Source of the DNA: Nocardioides panaciterrulae | Lineage (GTDB): Bacteria > Actinomycetota > Actinomycetes > Propionibacteriales > Nocardioidaceae | Direction: 5' to 3' | Length of the DNA stretch: 64,000 bases | NCBI RefSeq assembly: GCF_013409645.1 | Contig: NZ_JACCBG010000001.1 | Coordinates: forward strand, 3,160,001-3,224,000 | In this document: piece after piece, positions 37,037 to 45,875 of the stretch | Layout: the number at the start of each line of letters is the position of its first letter | How positions within the stretch are numbered: position 1 is the first letter of the stretch | The notes under the pieces: model-generated | Databases searched by the model: none | Told to the model about the DNA's origin: nothing | Seen by the model: the letters and a program-made list of their open reading frames with translations, nothing else | Made by a program: the position numbers and the translations under genes

Positions 37037-37813
37037 CTACGCGCCGTACCGCCGCTCGCGCTGGGTGTAGGCGCGCAGGGCGCGCAGGAAGTCGACCCGG
37101 CGGAAGTCGGGCCAGTAGGCCTCGCAGAAGTAGAACTCGCTGTGGGTGCTCTGCCACAGCAGGAAGCCGCCGAGGCGCTGCTCGCCGGAGGTGCGGATCA
37201 CCAGGTCGGGGTCGGGCTGGCCGCGGGTGTAGAGGTGCTCGGCGATGTGGTCGACGTCGATGACCTCGGCGAGCTCCTCGAGGGTCATCCCCTTGCCGGC
37301 CTGCTCGTGCAGCAGCGCCCGGACCGCGTCGGCGATCTCCCGGCGGCCGCCGTACCCGACCGCGACGTTGACCATGATCCCGTCCACGGCGCGGGTCGCC
37401 TCCTGGGCGGCCTTGAGCCGCTCGGCGGTCTCGGCGGGCAGCAGGTCGAGGGCCCCGACCGGGTTCAATCGCCACCGTTGCTGGTCCGCGAGCGAGGCGA
37501 CCGCCTCCTCGATGATCTGCAGCAGCGGCTCGAGCTCCTTGGCGGGGCGGTTGAGGTTGTCGGTCGAGAGCAGCCACAGCGTGACGTGCTCGATCCCGAC
37601 CTCCTCGCACCAGCCGAGCAGCGGCTCGATGTTGGCGGCGCCGGCCCGGTGCCCGTGGGCGGTGTCCGCCCCCACGGCCCTGGCCCAGCGGCGGTTGCCG
37701 TCGAGCATCACCCCGACGTGGCGGGGCAGGTCCTCGGTCGGCATCCGGCGCAGCATCCGTGCCTCGTACGCCGGGTAGAGCACCCGCCGGATCCCACGCT
37801 TCCAGTCCGCCAC
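37037..37813 (-). CDS. uppS: Isoprenyl transferase (cis-prenyl diphosphate synthase)
   Basis: A 258-residue cytoplasmic enzyme that condenses isopentenyl diphosphates with an allylic primer to make polyprenyl carriers for the cell wall. Motifs: HVGVMLDGNRRWAR with the catalytic Asp, GHRAGAANI, VTLWLLSTDNLNRP, GYGGRREIADAV and DLVIRTSGEQRLGGFLLWQ (near residues 205-223) followed by EFYFCEAYWPDF. The GTG at 37813 matches the usual N-terminus (DWKRGIRRVLYPAYEARML). Actinobacteria often have two or three such enzymes with different chain lengths; which one this is cannot be told. Confidence 0.92.
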   Translation of the reverse strand: MADWKRGIRRVLYPAYEARMLRRMPTEDLPRHVGVMLDGNRRWARAVGADTAHGHRAGAANIEPLLGWCEEVGIEHVTLWLLSTDNLNRPAKELEPLLQIIEEAVASLADQQRWRLNPVGALDLLPAETAERLKAAQEATRAVDGIMVNVAVGYGGRREIADAVRALLHEQAGKGMTLEELAEVIDVDHIAEHLYTRGQPDPDLVIRTSGEQRLGGFLLWQSTHSEFYFCEAYWPDFRRVDFLRALRAYTQRERRYGA

Positions 37814-37935
37814 GCTCCGATGGTAACCGCGTCGGGGCCTCCCCCAGAGGACCTCGGCGCGGACCACAGGACGGACGGCTCAGGTGGGGTACGACGACGT
37901 GCGGCGCTCGGACTCTCCCGGTACCTTCTTGGAGT

Positions 37936-38655
37936 ATGAGCAACACGGTGAACGGGGCACTCCGGTCCGGCCTGGACCAGCTCGGTGACGCGATCGCCGA
38001 GGTCAAGCCCCGACTGCGCGGCTGGCTGCACCTGGGGGTCGCGCCGCTCACCCTGGTCGCCGGGATCGTGCTCGTCAGCCTCTCCCCCACCACCGCCACC
38101 AGGATCGGCGCCGCGGTGTTCACCGGGTCGGCGCTCATCTTGTTCTCGGTGTCGGCGATCTACCACACCGGCAACTGGTCACCGCGGGTGTGGGCGTTCC
38201 TGCGCCGCTTCGACCACTCCAACATCTTCCTGCTGATCGCGGGCTCCTACACGCCGTTCAGCCTGATCCTGCTCGACGGCACCGAGCGGGTCGCGCTGCT
38301 GGCCACCGTGTGGACCGGCGCGATCCTCGGCGTGCTGTTCCGGGTCTTCTGGACCGACGCGCCGCGCTGGCTCTACGTGCCGATCTACCTCGCGCTCGGC
38401 TGGGCCGCGGTCTTCTTCATCCCGTCGTTCTACGCGGGTGCCACCCAGCTCGGCGCCGGCGTGGGGATCGCGACGTTCGCCATGATCGTGATCGGTGGCG
38501 CGCTCTACACGCTGGGCGGGGTGGTCTACGGCTTCAAGCGCCCCGACCCGTGGCCGCGCTGGTTCGGCTTCCACGAGGTGTTCCACAGCTTCACGATCCT
38601 GGCGTTCGCCTCGCACTACGTGGGCGTGTCGCTCGCGATCTACGCCCTGCGCTGA
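37936..38655 (+). CDS. Hemolysin III family membrane protein
   Basis: A 239-residue protein with seven hydrophobic spans of the PAQR/hemolysin III type. Metal-binding residues are in SAIYHTGNW, RRFDHSNIFLLIAGSYTP and, at the end, FHEVFHSFTILAFASHYVG. These His and Asp residues belong to the predicted zinc hydrolase centre of the superfamily. ATG at 37936 has GGAG 1-4 bases before it (short spacing). It is divergent from uppS, an order common in actinobacteria. The physiological role is not known. Confidence 0.9.
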   Translation: MSNTVNGALRSGLDQLGDAIAEVKPRLRGWLHLGVAPLTLVAGIVLVSLSPTTATRIGAAVFTGSALILFSVSAIYHTGNWSPRVWAFLRRFDHSNIFLLIAGSYTPFSLILLDGTERVALLATVWTGAILGVLFRVFWTDAPRWLYVPIYLALGWAAVFFIPSFYAGATQLGAGVGIATFAMIVIGGALYTLGGVVYGFKRPDPWPRWFGFHEVFHSFTILAFASHYVGVSLAIYALR

Positions 38656-38663
38656 GCCGGGGA

Positions 38664-39947
38664 TCACGCGACGAGCTCCACCTCGCCCGCGGACGTACGG
38701 CGGGTCGCGGCGTGCCCGGCCAGCGCGGCCACCGCCACGCCGGCCGCGGCGAAGACGACCGCCAGCAGCACCCAGCCGGGCAGCCCGTGCCGGATCGCGG
38801 TCGCGGTGACGAGCAGCGGGGCCACCATGTTGCCGAGCGCGTAGCCGGTCGAGGAGAGGCCCTGGTAGGCACCGGCGCTCGTGGGATCGGCCAGCTCGAA
38901 GGCCAGCCCCCAGCCGCCGGCCTCGGTGCGCACCTCGGCCGCGGACCCGAGCAGCTCGGCGCCCACCAGCAGCAGCACGGCGACGGCCGTCCCGACCGGG
39001 CCCGGGCCGGTGTGCCCGGCGACGCCGTACACCAGGCAGGCGGCGGCCAGCAGCAGCGTGCCGCGGCGCACCACCCGGCCGGCGTGCCGGATGTCGTGGG
39101 TCCCCCGCGACGCGCGGACCTGGCACAGCGCGACGAAGACGGTGTTGATGACCATCAGCACCGAGACCATCACGGTCGGCGCGGCGGTGGCGCCCGCGAT
39201 CCACAGCGGCACGCCGACGGTCTGGATGCCGAACTGCATCGCGATCACCGAGTTCAGCGCGACCGAGGCCAGGTAGGTCCGGTCCCGCAGCGGGGACCGG
39301 CCGCGGGCGCGTCCCCCCTCCGGTGTCCGCGTCCCGGCCATCGTCGCGGCCAACCGGGGCACCCGGCGGCGCAGCCCGGCCATCGGCACCGTGGCGGCGC
39401 CGGTGAGCACCGCGGTGCCGATCATCGTGCTGCGGTACGCCGCGGCGGTACCCAGCAGCAGCGCGATCGCGGCCAGCAGCGTCCCGAGGCCGATGAAGAC
39501 GTTGGTGACCACCCGCAGCCGGGCGCGGACCTGCACCCGCTCCGGCCCGGTGAACCAGCGCGCCTGCAGCGCCGCCTTGGCGCTGCCCTGCAGGCTGCGG
39601 GCCCCGACTGCGAAGCAGGCGACCGCGGTGAAGGTCACCGCGGAGCCGGTGAACACGTAGGCCAGCAGCGCCAGGCCCTGCAGGCCGTTGGCGGCGACCT
39701 GCAGCCGGTCGGCGCCGACCCGGTCGGCGAGGTAGCCGCCCAGGAACGACGCGGCGACCCCGACGCCGCCCGCGATGGTCAGGCCCAGGCCCACGGTGGT
39801 GGGCGAGAGCCCGACCACCCGGGTGAAGTAGAGCGCGCTCACGCTGAAGAACAGCCCCGTCGACAGGGCCGCGGTCATGGTCGCCAGCGTCAGCGCCCGG
39901 TGCACGGGCTCGTCGGGCAGGAGCAGGAGACGCACGCGACCGGTCAC
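38664..39947 (-). CDS. MFS transporter
   Basis: A 427-residue permease with 12 predicted spans. The motif-A loop GGYLADRVGADRL lies between spans 2 and 3. The C-terminal half contains FELADPTSAGAYQGLSSTGY followed by MVAPLLVTATAI, typical of drug-efflux MFS proteins. It is divergent from a DUF5937-type regulator, with 56 bp between starts, which suggests local control of an exporter. The substrate is unknown. It is convergent with the hemolysin III gene, 8 bp apart. Confidence 0.85.
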   Translation of the reverse strand: MTGRVRLLLLPDEPVHRALTLATMTAALSTGLFFSVSALYFTRVVGLSPTTVGLGLTIAGGVGVAASFLGGYLADRVGADRLQVAANGLQGLALLAYVFTGSAVTFTAVACFAVGARSLQGSAKAALQARWFTGPERVQVRARLRVVTNVFIGLGTLLAAIALLLGTAAAYRSTMIGTAVLTGAATVPMAGLRRRVPRLAATMAGTRTPEGGRARGRSPLRDRTYLASVALNSVIAMQFGIQTVGVPLWIAGATAAPTVMVSVLMVINTVFVALCQVRASRGTHDIRHAGRVVRRGTLLLAAACLVYGVAGHTGPGPVGTAVAVLLLVGAELLGSAAEVRTEAGGWGLAFELADPTSAGAYQGLSSTGYALGNMVAPLLVTATAIRHGLPGWVLLAVVFAAAGVAVAALAGHAATRRTSAGEVELVA

Positions 39948-40003
39948 CGGGCAGTTCTCGCACCCGCGGTGTCGGTCGCGCCAACGATGTAGCGTCCGGC
40001 TTC

Positions 40004-40990
40004 ATGATCGAGTACGACCTCGCCGGCACCGATCTCGGCGGCGTCCGGTTCGCGATCTCGCCGCTCGCGGAGGCCGCGCTGTCGCTGCGCACGTTCCGCG
40101 ACCCCGGCCGCTACCCGCTGATGCTGCCCTGGCTGCGCCGCACCGAGGCCGCCCGGGCCGCCCTGGACACCGCGATGCTCCGGGCGCTGACCAACGACTC
40201 GTTCTGGGTGCTGGACTTCCTCACCCCCCACCCGTTCTCACCGCTCTCCCGGTTCGAGGACGAGCTCGCGACCGCGATGCGCACCCCGGCCGACGCGGTG
40301 CACGCCGACATCGCCGAGGTGCACCCCGACCCCGTGACCCGGCCCGGCGTGCTCCGCGGGCCCGCGGACCGGGTCCTGGGCCGGATCGAGGCGGCGCTGG
40401 CGGACTACTGGCAGACCTGCTTCGTGCCGTTCTGGCCGCGGATGCGCGCGCTGCTGGAGGCCGACATCGTGCACCAGGCCCGGACCATCGCCTCCCGGGG
40501 CCTGCACGGCATGTTCGCCGGGCTGGCGCCGACGGTGCGCCTGGACGGCCAGATCGTGCAGGTGAGCACGTCCAGCGGCGCCCGGTACCGGCGTACGACC
40601 GCCGGCGCCGGGCTCACGCTGGCCCCCTCGATGTTCGTGCGCAGCGCCTCGGCGCCGATCTCGCCGCACGAGTCGCCGCTGCTGATGTACGCCGCCCGCG
40701 GGCTCGGCGCGCTCTTCGAGAGCGAGCGCCCGCAGACGCCGGACGCCCTGGCCGGCCTGGTCGGCCGGGCCCGGGCGCGGCTGCTGGTGCTGCTGGCCGC
40801 CCCGGCCTCGTCGACCGAGCTCGCGGTCCGGCTCGGCGTGACCACGACCGCGGTCAACCAGCACCTGCGCGCGCTGCGGGCGGCGGGCCTGCTCACCTCG
40901 GCCCGGCACGGCCGCTCGGTGCTCTACCTGCGCTCGGAGCTCGGCGACCTGCTCGTCGGCGAGCCGGCGGGCGGCGCGGCAGGCCGCTGA
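40004..40990 (+). CDS. ArsR-type winged-helix regulator with DUF5937-like N-terminus
   Basis: A 328-residue protein. Residues 1-240 are the DUF5937-like part (VRFAISPLAEAALSLRTF, HADIAEVHPD, LADYWQTCFVPFWPRM). Residues about 255-315 form an ArsR winged helix (STELAVRLGVTTTAVNQHLR then ALRAAGLLTSARHGRSVLYL). No metal-binding Cys is present. The divergent MFS gene is the likely target. The 3' end overlaps the 3' end of the convergent glycerol kinase gene by 67 bp, so one of the two C-termini is an extension. Confidence 0.82.
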   Translation: MIEYDLAGTDLGGVRFAISPLAEAALSLRTFRDPGRYPLMLPWLRRTEAARAALDTAMLRALTNDSFWVLDFLTPHPFSPLSRFEDELATAMRTPADAVHADIAEVHPDPVTRPGVLRGPADRVLGRIEAALADYWQTCFVPFWPRMRALLEADIVHQARTIASRGLHGMFAGLAPTVRLDGQIVQVSTSSGARYRRTTAGAGLTLAPSMFVRSASAPISPHESPLLMYAARGLGALFESERPQTPDALAGLVGRARARLLVLLAAPASSTELAVRLGVTTTAVNQHLRALRAAGLLTSARHGRSVLYLRSELGDLLVGEPAGGAAGR

Positions 40991-42537
40991 CCGTCCTCCG
41001 CGCCGGCGGCGCCGGGTGCCCCGGGCACGCCGCGGGCGCCGGGGACGGGCCCCCGGCCCCAGGCGATGGCCAGCGACACGGCGTGGTGCCACGCGGCGAG
41101 CTCGGCGTCCCGTCGCTCGGCGGTGATCCGCGAGTGCCACTCCGCGGCCCGGTGCCAGTGCGCCCGCAGCACCTGCCGGTCCGGCCAGTAGCCGACGGCG
41201 AGCCCGGCGGCGTACGCCGCCCCGAGCGCCACGCTCTCAGCCATCATCGGGCGGATCACCGGCACGTCGAGCACGTCGGCGACGGTCTGCATGAGCAGGT
41301 TGTCGGCGGTCATCCCGCCGTCGACCGCCAGCCACGTCATCGGCAGCTGGGCGTCGCGGATCATCGCGTCCACCACGTCGCGGGCCTGCCACGCGGTCGC
41401 CTCGAGCACCGCGCGGGCGAGGTGGCCCTTGGTGACGTAGGAGGTCAGCCCGACCACGACCCCCTGGGCCTGGCTCTCCCAGTACGGCGCGTAGAGCCCG
41501 GAGAACGCGGGCACGACGTAGCAGCCGCCGTTGTCCGCCACGGTCGCCGCGAGCGTCTCGATCTCCGCGGGCGTGCGGATCAGGTCCAGGCTGGTCCGGC
41601 ACCACTCGACCAGCGCGCCGGCCTGCGCCACCGACCCCTCGAGCGCGTAGGTGGTCGGCTCCCCCTCCACGGTGTGCGCGACGGTGGTGATCAGCCCGGA
41701 GCGGGACCGCACCACCTCGGTGCCGGTGTTCATCAGCAGGAAGCTGCCGGTGCCGAACGTGCACTTGGCCTGGCCCCGCTCGAAGGCGGTCTGGCCGAAC
41801 AGCGAGGCCTGCTGGTCGCCGATCACGGCGCTGATCGGGATCCCGGGCACCGGGTCCCGGGTCACGCCCAGCACGCCGATCGACGGGCGGATCTCCGGCA
41901 GCATCGAGGCGGGGACGCGCATCGCCTCGAGCAGCTCGGGATCCCAGGCCAGGGTCTCCAGGTCCATCAGCAGGGTGCGGCTGGCATTGGTGGCGTCGGT
42001 GACGTGCAGCCCGCCGGATAGCTTCCAGACCAGCCAGGTGTCCATGGTCCCGAACAGCAGCTCACCCCGCTCGGCCCGCTCCCGGATCGCCGGGTCGCTG
42101 TCGAGGATCCAGCGCAGCTTCGGGCCCGAGGGGTAGGACGAGACCGGCAGCCCGGTCCGCCGGGTCACCTCGGCGAAGTCGAGGTGGTCCACGAGCCCCG
42201 CCAGCCCACCGGCGGTCCGGGTGTCCTGCCACACGATCGCCGGGGCCACGGGGCGGCCGGTGGCCCGGTCCCACACGACCGTGGTCTCGCGCTGGTTGGT
42301 GACCCCCAGCCCGACCACCTGCTCGGGGCCGACCCCGGCGTCCTGCAGCGCCTGGGGCACCAGCTCGCGGGTGATCCGCCAGATCTCCTCGGCGTCGTGC
42401 TCGACCCAGCCGGGCCGCGGGTAGGACTGCCGGTGCTGGCGCTGGGCCACCGAGACCATGCGGCCCTCGCGGTCGAAGAGCAGGCAGCGGGTCGAGGTGG
42501 TGCCCTGGTCGATGGCCGCGACGTACCGCGTGGTCAC
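40924..42537 (-). CDS. glpK: Glycerol kinase (first copy)
   Basis: A 537-residue FGGY kinase making glycerol-3-phosphate. ATP- and glycerol-site motifs: [37 protein letters not shown], and GGMTADNLLMQTVADVLDVP. The C-terminal 35 residues are Pro/Ala/Gly-rich and lie beyond the usual end (about 500 residues); they overlap the neighbouring regulator gene. GTG at 42537 overlaps the IclR stop by 4 bp, so regulator and kinase share a transcript. A second kinase (44358-45875) lies in the divergent glpF-glpK-glpD operon. Because some FGGY kinases use other polyols, the substrate could differ. Confidence 0.88.
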   Translation of the reverse strand: MTTRYVAAIDQGTTSTRCLLFDREGRMVSVAQRQHRQSYPRPGWVEHDAEEIWRITRELVPQALQDAGVGPEQVVGLGVTNQRETTVVWDRATGRPVAPAIVWQDTRTAGGLAGLVDHLDFAEVTRRTGLPVSSYPSGPKLRWILDSDPAIRERAERGELLFGTMDTWLVWKLSGGLHVTDATNASRTLLMDLETLAWDPELLEAMRVPASMLPEIRPSIGVLGVTRDPVPGIPISAVIGDQQASLFGQTAFERGQAKCTFGTGSFLLMNTGTEVVRSRSGLITTVAHTVEGEPTTYALEGSVAQAGALVEWCRTSLDLIRTPAEIETLAATVADNGGCYVVPAFSGLYAPYWESQAQGVVVGLTSYVTKGHLARAVLEATAWQARDVVDAMIRDAQLPMTWLAVDGGMTADNLLMQTVADVLDVPVIRPMMAESVALGAAYAAGLAVGYWPDRQVLRAHWHRAAEWHSRITAERRDAELAAWHHAVSLAIAWGRGPVPGARGVPGAPGAAGAEDGQRPAAPPAGSPTSRSPSSERR

Positions 42538-43301
42538 GGGCGGCCGTGCCCGAGCTCGCGCGAGATGGACCGGCCGGCCGCGACCACCTGGGTCACCAGC
42601 GCCGGGCTCGGGCGGTGGCGGCCGTCGCACAGCCCGTCGACCCGGCCGACCACCCCGACCGCCGCCACCACGAAGCCGGCGCGGTCCCGGACCGGCGCCG
42701 CCAGCCCGGCGGCGTCGGGCTCGGCCTCCTCCACGGCAGCGGCCCAGCCGTGGTCGCGGACGTCGGCGAGCTCGCGGCGCAGCCGGGCCGGGTCGGTGAT
42801 GGTCCGGTAGGTGTAGCTCGCCAGCTCCCGGCCCGCCAGGCTGCGCAGGGCGCGGGGGTCGTGCGCCAGCAGCACCTTGCCGAGCGCGTCGGCGTGCAGC
42901 GGCTGCACCGTCCCGGTCAGCGAGCTCTGACGGCTGCCGTCCGGCCGGAACACGTGGTGCACCACCACGACCCGGTCGCCGTCCCACGTGCCGAGCAGGG
43001 CGGCCTGGCCGGTGCGCGCGGCGAGCGCGTCGGTCCAGTTCAGGGCGCGCGCCCGCAGCTCGTTGTGGTCCAGCGCGGTCGCCCCCAGCTGCAGCAGGCC
43101 CGCGCCGACGGCGTACAGCCCCGAGTCGGGGTCCTGGTCGACGAACCCGACGTCGCGCAGCGTCTGCACGAGACCGTGCACGGTGGCCTTGGCCAGGCCC
43201 AGCGTGTCCGCCAGGTGCGCCAGGCTGGTCGGCCGGTGCTCGGCCGAGAGCACCTGCAGGATCGCCGCCGCGCGCTCGACGGACTGGACGCGGGCGGACA
43301 T
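42534..43301 (-). CDS. gylR: IclR-family regulator, GylR-like
   Basis: A 255-residue regulator. Residues 1-65 form the IclR winged helix (VQSVERAAAILQVLSAEHRP, LADTLGLAKATVHGLVQTLR). The effector domain follows, with LLGTWDGDRVVVVHHVF, PLHADALGKVLLA and VEEAEPDAAGLAAPVRD. In Streptomyces GylR controls the glycerol operon gylCABX; the same gene set lies divergently here. ATG at 43301 was chosen because translation upstream crosses the operator region. It is the first gene of a gylR-glpK transcript. Binding of glycerol or glycerol-3-phosphate is inferred from the family. Confidence 0.87.
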   Translation of the reverse strand: MSARVQSVERAAAILQVLSAEHRPTSLAHLADTLGLAKATVHGLVQTLRDVGFVDQDPDSGLYAVGAGLLQLGATALDHNELRARALNWTDALAARTGQAALLGTWDGDRVVVVHHVFRPDGSRQSSLTGTVQPLHADALGKVLLAHDPRALRSLAGRELASYTYRTITDPARLRRELADVRDHGWAAAVEEAEPDAAGLAAPVRDRAGFVVAAVGVVGRVDGLCDGRHRPSPALVTQVVAAGRSISRELGHGRP

Positions 43302-43346
43302 GGTTGTGACCCTAGCCACGCCGACAAGGCGGGGGTGCCCGAATCG

Positions 43347-43388
43347 GTTCGGCGATGCCGAACGAGCGACCGTTCGGCGATGCCGAAC
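43347..43388. promoter_or_regulatory. Twin perfect IclR/GylR operators
   Basis: GTTCGGCGATGCCGAAC occurs twice, at 43347-43363 and 43372-43388. Each is a perfect palindrome with 7-base arms around GAT. The centres are 25 bp apart. They lie in the 164-bp gap between gylR and glpF and just upstream of the glpF promoter, as expected for regulator sites acting on both transcripts. Confidence 0.85.
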
Positions 43389-43396
43389 GCCGGGCG

Positions 43397-43425
43397 TTGT
43401 GGCGGCGGTCACTGGAGCCTAGCGT
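43397..43425 (+). promoter_or_regulatory. Predicted glpF promoter
   Basis: TTGTGG (43397-43402) and TAGCGT (43420-43425) are 17 bp apart, fitting an actinobacterial sigma-70 promoter. The start of glpF is 41 bp downstream with a GAGGAG site at 43455-43460. The two GylR-type palindromes end 8 bp before the -35 box. Confidence 0.5.
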
Positions 43426-43465
43426 CCCACGTCACATCCCGATCACGTCGAGGCGAGGAGAAATC

Positions 43466-44320
43466 GTGGCACAGCTCGGTAGGAGGACGTTGGTGGGTGA
43501 GCTCGTGGCCGAGTTCGCCGGCACCATGATCCTCATCCTGTTCGGAGTCGGAGTCGTGGCGCAGGTCGTCACCGGGAACGGTGCGCTCGGCGACCACGAC
43601 TCCATCGCCTGGGCCTGGGGCCTCGGCGTCACGTTCGGCGTCTACACCGCGGCCCGCATCAGCGGCGCCCACCTCAACCCCGCGGTGAGCGTGGCCCTGG
43701 CCGCGTTCGCCGGCTTCTCGTGGCGCAAGGTGCTGCCGTTCGCCCTGGCCCAGACCGCGGGCGCCTTCGTCGCGGCGCTGCTGGTGCGCTGGGTGTACGC
43801 CGACGCGATCGGCACGGTCGACCCCGGGCACACGATCAAGACCCAGGGCATCTTCTCCACCCTCCCCGGCAACGGCGCCATGGACGTCAGCACCGGCACG
43901 GCGCTGCTGGACCAGGTGGTCGGCACCGCGATCCTGCTCTTCTTGATCCTCGCGGTCACCGACAGCCGCAACGACGCCCCGGTCGCCTGGATGGCGCCGT
44001 TCATCGTCGGCCTGATCGTGGTCGCGATCGGCATGGCCTGGGGCACCAACGCCGGCTACGCGATCAACCCCGCCCGCGACTTCGGCCCGCGCCTCGCCTC
44101 GTTCTTCACCGGCTACGGCACCGCCTTCGAGGACCAGCACGGCTCGCTCTACTTCTGGGTCCCGATCGTCGGCCCGCTCATCGGCGGCCCGCTCGGCGCC
44201 GGCGCCTACCGCCTGGTCGGTCGCTTCATGCCCGCCGAGGACGAGATCGACGAGGTCGGCGAGGTCCCGACCGCGGAGCCGCGCGTCCACCACGGCCCGA
44301 CCGCGTCCACCGGCGCCTGA
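43466..44320 (+). CDS. glpF: Glycerol uptake facilitator (aquaglyceroporin)
   Basis: A 284-residue MIP-family channel with six spans and two NPA half-loops: [15 protein letters not shown] (about residue 70) and [14 protein letters not shown] (about residue 200). The Arg after the second NPA and Asp next to it (NPARD) mark a glycerol rather than a water channel. The last 30 residues are an acidic cytoplasmic tail. GTG at 43466 has GAGGAG five bases upstream. It is first in the operon glpF-glpK-glpD. Confidence 0.94.
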   Translation: MAQLGRRTLVGELVAEFAGTMILILFGVGVVAQVVTGNGALGDHDSIAWAWGLGVTFGVYTAARISGAHLNPAVSVALAAFAGFSWRKVLPFALAQTAGAFVAALLVRWVYADAIGTVDPGHTIKTQGIFSTLPGNGAMDVSTGTALLDQVVGTAILLFLILAVTDSRNDAPVAWMAPFIVGLIVVAIGMAWGTNAGYAINPARDFGPRLASFFTGYGTAFEDQHGSLYFWVPIVGPLIGGPLGAGAYRLVGRFMPAEDEIDEVGEVPTAEPRVHHGPTASTGA

Positions 44321-44357
44321 CACCATCAGCACAGCCCACCACCGCGAGGAGCACACC

Positions 44358-45875
44358 ATGACCGAGTACGTCGGAGCCATCGACCAGGGCACCACCAGCA
44401 CGCGCTTCATGATCTTCGACCACGGCGGCAACGAGATCGCCCGTCACCAGCTCGAGCACGAACAGATCATGCCGCGGGCCGGCTGGGTCGAGCACAGCCC
44501 GTACGAGATCTGGGAGCGCACCAGCTCGGTGCTCAAGACCACCCTGGCGCGGGCCGGCATGAACGGCTCCGACCTGGCCGCGCTCGGGATCACCAACCAG
44601 CGTGAGACGACGGTCGTGTGGAACCGCAAGACCGGGCGCCCCTACTACAACGCGATCGTCTGGCAGGACACCCGCACCGACAGCATCGCCAAGGCGCTCG
44701 ACAGCGACGGCCGGGGCGACGTGATCCGCCGCAAGGCCGGGCTGCCGCCGGCGACGTACTTCTCGGGCGGCAAGGTCCAGTGGATCCTCGAGAACGTCGA
44801 CGGCGTGCGCGCGGCCGCCGAGGCGGGCGACGCGATCTTCGGCAACACCGACTCCTGGCTGCTGTGGAACCTCACCGGCGGGCCGCGCGGCGGGGTGCAC
44901 GTAACCGACGTGACCAACGCCAGCCGGACCATGCTGATGAACCTCGAGACCCTGGACTGGGACGACGAGCTGCTGGAGATGTTCGACATCCCCCGCCAGA
45001 TGCTCCCCGAGATCCGGCCCTCCTCCGACCCGACCCTCTACGGCCACACGCTCGAGGACGGCCCGCTGGGGGCGGCGGTCCCGCTGTCGGCCGCGCTGGG
45101 CGACCAGCAGGCCGCGATGGTCGGCCAGGTGTGCCTGGCGCCCGGCGAGGCCAAGAACACCTACGGCACCGGCAACTTCCTGCTGCTCAACACCGGCAAG
45201 GAGCTGGTGCGCTCGGAGAACGGGCTGCTCAGCACGGTCTGCTACCAGTTCGGCACCGAGGCGCCCGTCTACGCCCTCGAGGGATCGATCGCGGTGACCG
45301 GGTCCGCGGTGCAGTGGCTGCGCGACCAGCTGGGCATCATCAGCGGCGCTTCGCAGAGCGAGGCGCTGGCGCGGGAGGTGCCCGACAACGGCGGGGTCTA
45401 CTTCGTGCCTGCGTTCTCGGGGCTGTTCGCGCCGTACTGGCGCTCCGACGCGCGCGGCGCGATCGTGGGTCTCTCCCGGTTCAACACCAACGCCCACCTG
45501 GCCCGGGCCACGCTGGAGGCGATCTGCTACCAGAGCCGGGACGTCGCGGACGCCATGGAGAAGGACTCCGGCGTGCGGCTGGAGGTGCTCAAGGTCGACG
45601 GCGACGTGACCGCCAACGACCTGTGCATGCAGATCCAGGCCGACGTGCTGGGCGTGCCGGTCAGCCGCCCGGTGGTCGCCGAGACGACGGCGCTGGGCGC
45701 GGCGTACGCCGCCGGGCTCGCCGTCGGCTTCTGGAAGGACCCCGAGGAGCTGCGCAAGAACTGGAACGAGAGCAAGCGCTGGGAGCCGCAGTGGTCGGAG
45801 GAGCAGCGGGAGGAGGGGTACGCCGGGTGGCGCAAGGCCGTGACCCGCACGCTGGACTGGGTGGACGTGAAGTGA
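44358..45875 (+). CDS. glpK: Glycerol kinase (second copy, in glp operon)
   Basis: A 505-residue glycerol kinase of normal length. Motifs: [51 protein letters not shown], and [23 protein letters not shown] at 44358 follows GCGAGGAG. It lies 37 bp after glpF and overlaps glpD by 4 bp, so it is the main kinase of the glycerol operon. Compared with the copy at 40924 it lacks the C-terminal extension and differs at many positions, so the two are not recent duplicates. Confidence 0.95.
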   Translation: MTEYVGAIDQGTTSTRFMIFDHGGNEIARHQLEHEQIMPRAGWVEHSPYEIWERTSSVLKTTLARAGMNGSDLAALGITNQRETTVVWNRKTGRPYYNAIVWQDTRTDSIAKALDSDGRGDVIRRKAGLPPATYFSGGKVQWILENVDGVRAAAEAGDAIFGNTDSWLLWNLTGGPRGGVHVTDVTNASRTMLMNLETLDWDDELLEMFDIPRQMLPEIRPSSDPTLYGHTLEDGPLGAAVPLSAALGDQQAAMVGQVCLAPGEAKNTYGTGNFLLLNTGKELVRSENGLLSTVCYQFGTEAPVYALEGSIAVTGSAVQWLRDQLGIISGASQSEALAREVPDNGGVYFVPAFSGLFAPYWRSDARGAIVGLSRFNTNAHLARATLEAICYQSRDVADAMEKDSGVRLEVLKVDGDVTANDLCMQIQADVLGVPVSRPVVAETTALGAAYAAGLAVGFWKDPEELRKNWNESKRWEPQWSEEQREEGYAGWRKAVTRTLDWVDVK